Source of the DNA: Saccharomyces paradoxus
Lineage: Eukaryota; Ascomycota; Saccharomycetes; Saccharomycetales; Saccharomycetaceae
Assembly: GCF_002079055.1 (NCBI RefSeq)
Contig: NC_047497.1
Span: 124,001-188,000, forward strand
DNA: 64,000 nt
Reading direction: 5' to 3'
Shown here: piece after piece, positions 32,098 to 40,404 of the stretch
How positions within the stretch are numbered: position 1 is the first letter of the stretch
How the letters are laid out: every line of letters begins with the position of its first letter
Translations under genes and position numbers: made by a program
The notes under the pieces: model-generated
Seen by the model: the letters and a program-made list of their open reading frames with translations, nothing else
Database searches by the model: none
Told to the model about the DNA's origin: nothing

Positions 32098-33704
32098 TTC
32101 GGGAATATACTATTAGGAGAGTTTTGAAGTTTTGCTTTTTAATACCAGTGTATTAAGTTTGTTTTTTTGATGATATTATACTTACACTGTAATAGAGAAG
32201 ATACGATAATTATGGATAGAGTGGTTGAGACTTCGCTCCCTTTTATATGTGAGAGTTGTGGCATTACGATCTTTTTTTATTAAAAGAATAGTTAGCATAC
32301 CAGCGTTCTAATATTCACATGGAAAGATTGACTGGAAACAGGCTATGCCTTTCAGATCCATGAGCTGTAAATGACATTCCACTGTATTATTGAAGCAAGT
32401 AATCAAATTTGAAAATGATTTACGTCCGCCATCTCAATTTCTTTTATTAGCATTGCTTCTATAATTGGCAGGACCCAAGAAGGCTGCTAATAATGGATTG
32501 ATGATATAATCAAGAGCAAGCTGACCGATTTTTCCATTCTTATGCGCATCCAAGCCACGTCATTTTCTAATGACAGGAATGGTTTGCATACTTCATATGA
32601 GGAATATATTGACTCCTTTGCGACCAACCATTCCATTAAAGGGGCAGCAGCTCCTAAAAGGTGTAGCCGAAAAAAGTGTCTAGTTTGTCTGGTTTGTCTG
32701 GTTTCGAGAAATGATTACCTAAATAGGAAATACTGGATATATTGAAAAAAAAAGAAAAGAACATCGAAAAAGTGCTGGTGAAAAATAAAACGCTATAGAG
32801 GGGCCAAGAGGGGCGAAAAGAAGATATAACTAGAACATTGAGTTTAGTTCTAGTAACAGGAACAGAAGAAAATTGTGAAAACATGCTGTCATGCCAGTAG
32901 ATGGTGCGCTATTTTGTACGAATATTATTTAAATATTAACTAAATGTATACCCTTTTACGTGTCTCCGGGTAGGTTCCTAGGATGAGCAGCCATTTTAGG
33001 TATGTGCACAGTTTTTTATTCTAAACAGGTGCCGCTACATTATTATTATCGTCTTTTTGCCCATATATTTTGTTATACTTAAGTCAGTAACGGGACGTTA
33101 GACGTTTTCGGAAATTCATTGATACGAATGTGGAGAAAATGCATCAAAAAAACACTTTTATACAAAACATAATTGCAAAACACTTTACGGGCATAGATCG
33201 GTAAGGTGAGCTGGGAAAATAAGCGAATGAGACTTTAGTTGAAACCGAGCAACCATTTCCGAATGTAGTAGCAGAAGGAGTAAATCGACCTTCTTGCACA
33301 CTGCATCCTCTAAATCTGATTTCGGGCCCCGCGCAATTTCTTGGCGGTTAAGCTGTGTTTTTGCCCCATCGGGAAAAGTTATTGCAAGTTAAAGGGGATC
33401 AAACGATCAGTAAACTAATTATAGAATTAAAGGCCGAGGGCTTTCTAAATTTGGCATATTTCGCCCTCGACTGAAATAGAAGGGATAGATCATGCATCTG
33501 CAGATTCATCCCTACTCCATTCATTAGGACATGCGCCAAAGCAAACCTATATAAGATTCTCATCATTTTAGCATGTTCTATTGATTTGTATCTCTTGTTT
33601 CACCTAAAACTGAAGCGGTAACATAAGATATCTTTAGAAAACTATTATATTTACAATAGCAAGGAAAGAAATTCTCGTACAACAAGTACTGCTTTTAAAT
33701 AAAA
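32098..33704. promoter_or_regulatory. Shared divergent promoter region PIR1/PIR3 with two Swi5/Ace2-type sites
   Basis: A 1.6 kb region between divergent starts. ACCAGC at 32299-32304 and its complement GCTGGT at 32774-32779 match the Swi5/Ace2 core, which fits the known M/G1 expression of PIR genes. The only sizeable ATG frame (32542-32745) has a low-complexity CLVCLVCLV stretch from a GTCTGGTTT repeat and is not convincing. Confidence 0.45.
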
Positions 33705-35060
33705 ATGCAATATAAAAAATCATTAGTCGCCTCCGCTTTAGCTGCTAGTTCTTTAGCTGCCTATGCTCCGAAAGACCCATGGTCCACTTTAACTCCATCA
33801 GCTACTTATAAGGGTGGTATAACTGATTATTCTTCTACTTTCGGTATTGCTATTGAAGCTGTGGCTACCAGTGCCTCCTCCGTCGCCTCATCTAAAGCAA
33901 AGAGAGCTGCCTCCCAGATAGGCGATGGTCAAGTACAGGCTGCCACTACTACGGCTGCAGTTTCTAAGAAATCCACTGCTGCTGCCGTATCTCAAATAAC
34001 TGACGGTCAGGTTCAAGCTGCCAAGTCCACCGCTGCTGCCGTTTCTCAAATAACTGACGGTCAGGTTCAAGCTGCTAAGTCAACTGCTGCTGCTGTTTCT
34101 CAAATAACTGATGGTCAGGTTCAAGCTGCTAAGTCAACTGCTGCTGCTGTTTCTCAAATAACTGATGGTCAGGTTCAAGCTGCCAAGTCCACCGCTGCTG
34201 CCGTTTCTCAAATAACTGACGGTCAGGTTCAAGCTGCCAAGTCAACTGCTGCTGCTGTTTCTCAAATAACTGATGGTCAGGTTCAAGCTGCTAAGTCAAC
34301 TGCTGCTGCTGTTTCTCAAATAACTGATGGTCAGGTTCAAGCTGCCAAGTCCACCGCTGCTGCCGTTTCTCAAATAACTGACGGTCAGGTTCAAGCTGCT
34401 AAGTCAACTGCTGCTGCTGTTTCTCAAATAACTGATGGTCAGGTTCAAGCTGCCAAGTCCACCGCTGCTGCCGTTTCTCAAATAACTGACGGTCAGGTTC
34501 AAGCTGCCAAGTCCACCGCTGCTGCTGTTTCTCAAATAACTGATGGTCAGGTTCAAGCCGCTAAGTCAACTGCTGCTGCTGCCTCTCAGATTTCCGATGG
34601 TCAAGTCCAGGCCACTACCTCTACTAAAGCTGCTGCCTCTCAGATTACTGATGGTCAGATACAAGCTTCTAAAACTACCAATGGAGCTAGTCAAGTAAGT
34701 GATGGCCAAGTTCAGGCCACTGGTGAGGTAAAAGACGCTAATGATCCAGTCGATGTCGTTTCTTGTAATAACAATAGTACCTTGTCAATGAGCTTAAGCA
34801 AGGGTATCTTAACCGATAGGAAGGGTAGAATTGGTTCTATTGTTGCCAACGGACAGTTCCAATTCGATGGTCCTCCACCACAAGCTGGTGCTATCTATGC
34901 TGCTGGTTGGTCCATCACTCCAGAAGGTAACTTGGCCCTTGGTGATCAAGACACCTTTTACCAATGTTTGTCTGGTGACTTCTATAACTTGTACAATAAG
35001 CACATTGGTTCGCAATGCCATGAAGTTTATTTGCAAGCTATAGATCTAATTGACTGTTAA
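33705..35060 (+). CDS. PIR3: PIR3, expanded cell-wall protein with 15 PIR repeats (451 aa)
   Basis: The PIR family layout is complete: signal peptide ([21 protein letters not shown]), Kex2 site after SKAKR near 67, repeats, then the four-cysteine C-terminal domain ending in DC. The repeat region has one SQIGDGQ unit, eleven near-identical 18-residue units (54 bp each, core [11 protein letters not shown], from about 33970 to 34564), and three diverged units. S. cerevisiae Pir3 is 325 residues as I recall; the difference of 126 residues equals exactly seven repeats. Codon use is strongly biased to preferred codons (GCT, GTT, TCC), as in abundant wall proteins. Confidence 0.95.
   Translation: MQYKKSLVASALAASSLAAYAPKDPWSTLTPSATYKGGITDYSSTFGIAIEAVATSASSVASSKAKRAASQIGDGQVQAATTTAAVSKKSTAAAVSQITDGQVQAAKSTAAAVSQITDGQVQAAKSTAAAVSQITDGQVQAAKSTAAAVSQITDGQVQAAKSTAAAVSQITDGQVQAAKSTAAAVSQITDGQVQAAKSTAAAVSQITDGQVQAAKSTAAAVSQITDGQVQAAKSTAAAVSQITDGQVQAAKSTAAAVSQITDGQVQAAKSTAAAVSQITDGQVQAAKSTAAAASQISDGQVQATTSTKAAASQITDGQIQASKTTNGASQVSDGQVQATGEVKDANDPVDVVSCNNNSTLSMSLSKGILTDRKGRIGSIVANGQFQFDGPPPQAGAIYAAGWSITPEGNLALGDQDTFYQCLSGDFYNLYNKHIGSQCHEVYLQAIDLIDC
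33970..34564 (+). repeat. Eleven tandem 54-bp repeats within PIR3
   Basis: The SQITDGQ core recurs every 54 bp from 33991 to 34531. Units differ only by synonymous changes (GAC or GAT; AAGTCCACCGCTGCTGCC or AAGTCAACTGCTGCTGCT), and these come in recurring blocks of two or three units. Confidence 0.9.
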
Positions 35061-35565
35061 CTACGATGTACCAATCAACCAGACTCGTTCTCATTCAATG
35101 TCACGAATTAGTTGCCAATCTCATTCCCTACACATAAACTCGTTTTATGGCATCCTTTCATTTAGCATGTCTTTATTTTCAAACCTTTCCTCGTTTTTTG
35201 CATTCATTTAACGTTTGCTCGAGAAAGCATCACGTTTTCAAATGTTATCGTTCGTCGCTATAATAAAAATAGTAATAGATTTTATTCGGGATTCACATGT
35301 CGTACTTTTTTAATTGTAAAAAATTTTTTATGATACATAATTGACTAAATATAATTCAAATTCAACCTTATTCAAAACTATCTTTGCGGCTTTCGCCGTC
35401 GATACTGCAAAATCTATCATCTTCAATTTCACGTTGTGTATTTTTTGCAACGCCAGGTTATCACTATCATAGGAGCTCCCGAAAAAAATACGATGAAGGC
35501 AGTGCAGTAAGAGAAGGGCGCTTATAATTTAGAGATAACACGCAGTTAAGATGAGTAAAAATAGT
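35061..35565. other. Convergent 3' region between PIR3 and the third PIR gene
   Basis: About 500 bp of AT-rich DNA between two converging stop codons. It contains likely terminators and no gene. Confidence 0.55.
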
Positions 35566-36342
35566 TTAGCAACTGAGCAAAGAAACAGCTTGTATGTAGA
35601 TTTGACTACATTGCTCTCCAATTTTCTCGTCGTATAAATTGTAAAAACTGCCAGATGAGCACTGATAGAAGATATCTTCATCACCAAGAGCCAAGTTACC
35701 TTCCGGGGTGATGGACCAGCCAGCAGCATAGATACCACCAGCTTGTGGTGGAGGACCATCGGATTGGAACTGTCCGTTGGCAACAATAGAACCAATTCTG
35801 GCCTTACCATCTGTCAAAATGCCACCCTTTAAAGTTACTTTCAAAATGCCGTCACTGCTGCAAGAACTGTTTTCTAAAAATACAGCAGTAGTAGTTTGGT
35901 ATATAACGGCAGAAGTAGAAGGAATAGCAGAGGAAATGCTAAGCCGTGGTGACAAAGTAGAGGTAGGCTTTTTATTGGAAGAACCAGACCAGTCAGCAAC
36001 TTTGGTTGCAGTAGCTCCCTCTCTGACTGTAATTATGAAAGTTCTGGTTAAAGTGGTTGTAATATCGGCATTGTCACTAATCAAAATGGATGCAGTATTA
36101 GTAGGTACAGCAGTGGCTTGAATTTGGCCATCAGCGATTTGAGAGATAAGGTCTCTCTTAACCTCGGCAGAGGCTGTTGCAATTGTTTTTACGGCGATAC
36201 CGAAGGCGGAAGTAAGGTCAGTAGTGCCACATGAGATAGTAGCCGAAGGAGTTGAATTTGACCACGGTTCGCCTGGCGTATACCATTGGGCAGTAACATT
36301 ACTCAGTGAAGCTATTATTAAGTCAACGTGTTTGAACCGCAT
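35566..36342 (-). CDS. Third PIR-family gene of CIS3/PIR4 type (258 aa)
   Basis: A complete PIR protein with a single repeat. It has a short N-terminal hydrophobic stretch, YTPGEPW (21-27), an ISCG segment (Cys38), and a Kex2 site KR at 62-63. One repeat, [10 protein letters not shown] (67-76), follows, then a Ser/Thr linker. The C-terminal domain has cysteines at 161, 228, 245 and 258, exactly the C-66-C-16-C-12-C spacing of the family. MRFK, YTPGEPW, ISCG and the single repeat resemble Cis3/Pir4 rather than Pir1 or Pir3. The order PIR1(-)-PIR3(+)-this(-) parallels PIR5(-)-HSP150(+)-CIS3(-) on chromosome X, so it is probably the duplicate partner of CIS3. The signal peptide core is weaker than that of Cis3. 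I recall no intact gene here in S. cerevisiae. Confidence 0.85.
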   Translation of the reverse strand: MRFKHVDLIIASLSNVTAQWYTPGEPWSNSTPSATISCGTTDLTSAFGIAVKTIATASAEVKRDLISQIADGQIQATAVPTNTASILISDNADITTTLTRTFIITVREGATATKVADWSGSSNKKPTSTLSPRLSISSAIPSTSAVIYQTTTAVFLENSSCSSDGILKVTLKGGILTDGKARIGSIVANGQFQSDGPPPQAGGIYAAGWSITPEGNLALGDEDIFYQCSSGSFYNLYDEKIGEQCSQIYIQAVSLLSC

Positions 36343-37340
36343 ATTCTTTTCAAGGTCTAGAAGCCTCTCGGTGATTAAGTTGTACTTTTGTTCTCCGAAC
36401 TTCTGTGAGGATAGAAAGAAACTAGTAAATAAGAGGATAGAAGCTACTAAAGAAGGAAAATAGACTTCTTAAAGAAAGCAAGACGGAGTGGTGAAGTAGA
36501 AAAGCGTTGGCAAGGTCGGGCAATCATAGATTAATCTATGTATATACGTTTTACGTAGGTTATGTTGAATTGCCAAGTATATCAAGCAAAAGTCAACAGC
36601 TCTAGTAGGCGATCAAATCACTCAAAGCTGTTGGGCTTCTTGTTACACCGTTTAAGTTCGCGTTAATAAGATGAAGAGAAAATAACGTGAATCAAGTATC
36701 GACGTATTAGGCAATTTACAAGATCCGACTTGAATTTGCGGCAGGGATCTTAAAAAATAGAACGAACGCCTTACTCACCTAAAATGGGAAATTCTTCCGC
36801 AAAAAAAGTGCCCAAAAAAAAAAACTTCATGCGTTTACAGGCACGGGTGAAGAAAATGACCGAATATGGACATAAGCTCATGGAAGAAGCTGCTTCTATC
36901 AGGTTAAGGATACGCGAGGGAGAGTCGCATAAAAAAGCTAACTATAACCCTTAAACCCAAATTTGTCCTTTTTTACACCCTCCTTCCCTAGTCCTATATT
37001 CCCATACGAAATATCAATATTTTAGACTTAGCGTGCTCTCAAAATGCTGCTAGGAATCACTTTGTTCATTGAGTACCCTACCCCATTTGAACGCCCTTAG
37101 AAGCACATATAAATATGGGATTGATGGCCGTATTCATTAGAGTGGGGGGGAAATGGTAACTTGTTCGGGCATTGCGAAACAAAACGGAAGAAAAAATATG
37201 CGCGTTATATTATTCTTGCAATAATGCCTATTACTATGAATGATTAAACTAAAATGTAAAAAATGGAGATAATAGAAGTGAAGATTAAGCTTCCTTTCTC
37301 TCAAAAAAGCTCCTCCTTTTTACTCCGACAAAATAAAAAA
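36343..37340. other. 1 kb gap between the third PIR gene and YKL162C
   Basis: It holds the PIR gene's promoter and the YKL162C terminator. The only frame of interest is the 56-codon one at 36784-36954, listed separately. Confidence 0.5.
36784..36954 (+). CDS. Candidate small protein with N-myristoylation start (56 aa), unproven
   Basis: An ATG-started frame of 56 codons. It starts MGNSSAKKVPKKKNF, so Gly2, Asn3, Ser4, Ser5, Ala6 and Lys7 fit the N-myristoyltransferase motif and are followed by a polybasic patch, the same style as Ppz1 (MGNSS). The rest (MRLQARVKKMTEYGHKLMEE and on) reads as an amphipathic charged helix. No homologue is known to me. It could be chance; conservation of the frame across species would decide. 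Confidence 0.35.
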   Translation: MGNSSAKKVPKKKNFMRLQARVKKMTEYGHKLMEEAASIRLRIREGESHKKANYNP

Positions 37341-38549
37341 TTAGGTGGAGTGTAGTACCGCCAAAGAGCTATTTTTTATGTCTTCTAACTGAGGCTTATT
37401 TCCATTCGACAACGGGCGTGTACTTCTCTCACTAGGGCTTATCCATCTTTCAACAAAATCGGCAATTTCTTCGACTTCGCAGCTACTAGAAGAACTGTTA
37501 ATTTCATTATAAATGTTCTGTAGCTGTAAGAAGTCCGTCATGAAGTATATTCTTCCATTTTGTTTATCTGAAAAAATTGAATCCGAATATGGTTGTACTA
37601 TCTTGCTGGACCCTGTCGGCCGTGTGCCTATTAAGCTCTTTAAGAGTGATATTATTGTTGGGTTCGATCTTTGCGGAGCGTCTACAATGAAAAGTCTATG
37701 TTCTGGAATATTATTCTTAATTGTCGTCAGTATCTCAATTAATTTAGTGGGAATATAAAGCTCTTTATCAGAAATTACATGGGATTGATCACTAAACATT
37801 TGTTCTAATGCAAGTTTACATGAATAGTCAATAGCACTATCAAAGCTCTTGGTCTTTTGACCATTTTCATTGACGCCGACAAAGCATTGTTGCCAAGTGT
37901 CGTCATCCGAGGAGTACCTTACTAAATCGTGGGTTGTGTATTTTATAACATCGTTTAGCATCAAAATTTGAATTGGGTCCTCTATGTGTAAGTTCTTCTG
38001 TAATAAATATGGGGATACCGGATACTCTTGTACCAAACTGACCGATCCAGGTATTCCGTCCAAAAGCCTTGACGGTACTTTGTCACACTTGTATAAAGGT
38101 ATCATGAAATATTTTATTTTCTGGAACATGTTATCAGATAACGTCGACTTTAGGTATGACATTAGGTTTTTGCAAATCTGGATCGCTTGAGGTAAATCTG
38201 TGTAAATATTCACAATGTTGAGGTCGTAATACGGATAGTCATTTAATTTGTAATTGACCAGTAGCCATTTGGCAAGGCACTTGCTAAATAGTGGGTCGCA
38301 GTCGAGAATGTTATCAAATGAAAAGGGATCTCCTTTTGTTGTTATAGAAACAGGCTTTTTTTGTGTAAAAAAGTTTTCTCTTTTCATTATATTAGGGAAG
38401 TTTTGCCACTCTATGTAATCTCTCAAAGAAATTCTCGCAGTTTGGCCTCTTTTTATTCCATTTGTGGAGAGCAATTGTTCGAAAGTAAGCAGTGGGTAAT
38501 CGGACTTCAGACGAACCTGAATTCTCAGGGGGTGGAATCTTTTCATCAT
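37341..38549 (-). CDS. YKL162C-type protein of unknown function, probably mitochondrial (402 aa)
   Basis: The position and length match S. cerevisiae YKL162C, whose product has been seen in mitochondria but has no defined role. The N-terminus (MMKRFHPLRIQVRLKS) is basic, lacks acidic residues and could form an import helix. Near residue 70 the segment TTKGDPFSFDNILDCDPLFSKCLAKWLL faintly recalls the N-terminal motif of MidA/NDUFAF7-type methyltransferases. I see no clear SAM-binding glycine motif, so any such link is a guess. The C-terminus is Ser-rich. A second Met at position 2 leaves the exact start open by one residue. Confidence 0.88.
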   Translation of the reverse strand: MMKRFHPLRIQVRLKSDYPLLTFEQLLSTNGIKRGQTARISLRDYIEWQNFPNIMKRENFFTQKKPVSITTKGDPFSFDNILDCDPLFSKCLAKWLLVNYKLNDYPYYDLNIVNIYTDLPQAIQICKNLMSYLKSTLSDNMFQKIKYFMIPLYKCDKVPSRLLDGIPGSVSLVQEYPVSPYLLQKNLHIEDPIQILMLNDVIKYTTHDLVRYSSDDDTWQQCFVGVNENGQKTKSFDSAIDYSCKLALEQMFSDQSHVISDKELYIPTKLIEILTTIKNNIPEHRLFIVDAPQRSNPTIISLLKSLIGTRPTGSSKIVQPYSDSIFSDKQNGRIYFMTDFLQLQNIYNEINSSSSSCEVEEIADFVERWISPSERSTRPLSNGNKPQLEDIKNSSLAVLHST

Positions 38550-38877
38550 CCACTCCTACCAAAAGCAGCTTTTTAGATGATATTAATCTTATTGAAGAAG
38601 CACTTACAACCCATTCAAGACAAAAAAGAAAAGTTGAAAGGGAGTTGAAGAGGAAGCCACTTTTAGATCCGGTCATCGCAAATTTACACGATGGCGCATC
38701 CTACTTTCTCGCATTTTGATTGTTCCCGCTTTCGGAAGGACCTTTAACACTGCCGAGATGGACTTTCTTTTTCTAGCAGCATTTGAACTATGTATCAATA
38801 ATTTGAGAGGGTGAACAAGCATTATACAGATTTATTATAGATAAAGTACGTGCGCACCGATCAATTGTGGTTTTCTG
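38550..38877. other. Intergenic YKL162C/KDX1
   Basis: About 330 bp between tandem minus-strand genes, holding the YKL162C promoter and KDX1 terminator. A plus-strand open frame without an ATG crosses it (38489-38719); see findings. Confidence 0.5.
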
Positions 38878-40404
38878 TTATAAAAATTTACTTTCTAAAC
38901 TGAACTCAAGTTCCCTTTCTAGGTCTAAGATAAAAACACTGTCATCCTCATTTGCACTTTGATTTGTGTCATTATTGAAATCTGTATCGTGCCCTGGGGG
39001 AGATGATGAAGCTGAGCCCATTTCTGCTTTATTTGACTCTGTAACTCTGTCTACTAACTCCCTACTTTTATGCCGAGTATCCCGTTCGAAGGTGTCTCCC
39101 TTTTCGTTGACGCCTTGAAATGAGTTGGCGCTTATTTTCAGAAAGTTTTGGTATGAATGAGCTGTAGTTAGTGATGGAAGTTGATTTACATCGGAATTTT
39201 CAGGATTATAACTGGGTAAGACATTCCTTGAGCGATGGACTTCTACAACCTCCTGAGGAATGGCGTCCTCTGAGGATGGGGATGAGGATGAGAAATCGCC
39301 ACTAACGGGATGTTTCCTAACAACTTCCCTGAAATCAAATACTTCCTTTATGACTTGGTTTCCTAGTTCCACCATATTTTCGATACGCTCAAATTCGAAT
39401 CTAAAGGTTTTTTCACATGAGGGTTCATCGTCTATGTCATGCCATACTGACAAATAAGGATGTTCTAATGCCTCGTCTACAGTAATCCGTAGTTTAGGAT
39501 CAAATTCTAGCATTTTTTTTAGCAGTGCAAGCGCTTCTGGATTAGCTCTGGGTAATATGTTTTCAAACGATGTTCCTGGTATATTACCGAACTGAAGGAT
39601 ATAATTATGCACCTTCTGAGAGGCAATTTCCTGTAGCGTTTCCTCCGATGGAGTTCCAAGTACTTGCAGAATATGGTTCAATTGATCTACATAATCTTTT
39701 CCGTCAAATATAGGTTTTCTACCCAGTAGTTCCGCCAAGATACAGCCCGTTGACCAAATATCGACAGCTTTTGTGTACTCTCGATAACTCAGCAAGATTT
39801 CTGGTGCTCTATACCACATCGAGGCTATACGACTCGTAATGAAGCGGTTATTTTCTTCGTGGTTTTCTGAATAACTGCACGATAGACCAAAATTGCAAAT
39901 TTTTAGTTGACAATCACTATTAACAAGTAAGTTCTTTGGTTTCAGGTCACAGTGTAAAACATCAGCAGAATGTATGTATTTCAGAGCGCACAGTATCTGA
40001 TATATGAAGCTTTGAAAGTGCGAATCTTCCAACTGTTGTCCGGACCTTAAAATTTGATAAAGATCACATTCCATTAGTTCCTCATATAAATAAACGCCAT
40101 TTAATGCTCCATTCGGATAGAAAACTATATCAGTATCAAAAAGCCACACTATATTTGGATGACCTCTTAAATGTCTTAGTAGTTTTAATTCACGAAGAGT
40201 TCTCTTACAAGATTGTTTATTGGCAAACACGTTGGGTATTTTTTTGATAGCGACGGTAGTCTCCTCACTCGCCTCTGAATAAGTCGAAGAACATATGAGG
40301 CCGTGTGAACCGCGACCAATCTTACTTGTCAAATGAAAATGTTTATTTAAGATAAAATCTTGACCGAATGCACGAAAAATACATCTCTCGGTGTCACTCG
40401 CCAT
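38878..40404 (-). CDS. KDX1: KDX1 (MLP1), MAPK-like pseudokinase with full SLT2-type tail (508 aa)
   Basis: Kdx1 is the duplicate of the cell-wall-integrity MAPK Slt2. It is induced by wall stress through Rlm1 and interacts with that pathway. The kinase fold is intact: glycine loop GRGSHG (30-35), Lys54 in VAIKK, catalytic loop HCDLKPKN (151-158). DFG has become NFG (171-173), and the TEY activation motif is replaced by TSR (190-192, RFITSRIASMWYRAPE), so MAPKK activation cannot occur in the usual way. After the S. cerevisiae-type end point (433 residues as I recall) the frame continues 75 residues and ends LDLERELEFSLESKFL, resembling the Slt2 C-terminus. It lies at the YKL161C position. Confidence 0.93.
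   Translation of the reverse strand: MASDTERCIFRAFGQDFILNKHFHLTSKIGRGSHGLICSSTYSEASEETTVAIKKIPNVFANKQSCKRTLRELKLLRHLRGHPNIVWLFDTDIVFYPNGALNGVYLYEELMECDLYQILRSGQQLEDSHFQSFIYQILCALKYIHSADVLHCDLKPKNLLVNSDCQLKICNFGLSCSYSENHEENNRFITSRIASMWYRAPEILLSYREYTKAVDIWSTGCILAELLGRKPIFDGKDYVDQLNHILQVLGTPSEETLQEIASQKVHNYILQFGNIPGTSFENILPRANPEALALLKKMLEFDPKLRITVDEALEHPYLSVWHDIDDEPSCEKTFRFEFERIENMVELGNQVIKEVFDFREVVRKHPVSGDFSSSSPSSEDAIPQEVVEVHRSRNVLPSYNPENSDVNQLPSLTTAHSYQNFLKISANSFQGVNEKGDTFERDTRHKSRELVDRVTESNKAEMGSASSSPPGHDTDFNNDTNQSANEDDSVFILDLERELEFSLESKFL

Noticed and set aside
33970-34564. Regular 54-bp repeats resembling a CRISPR array
   Set aside because: They have no unique spacers, encode the PIR repeats in frame, and the genome is eukaryotic.
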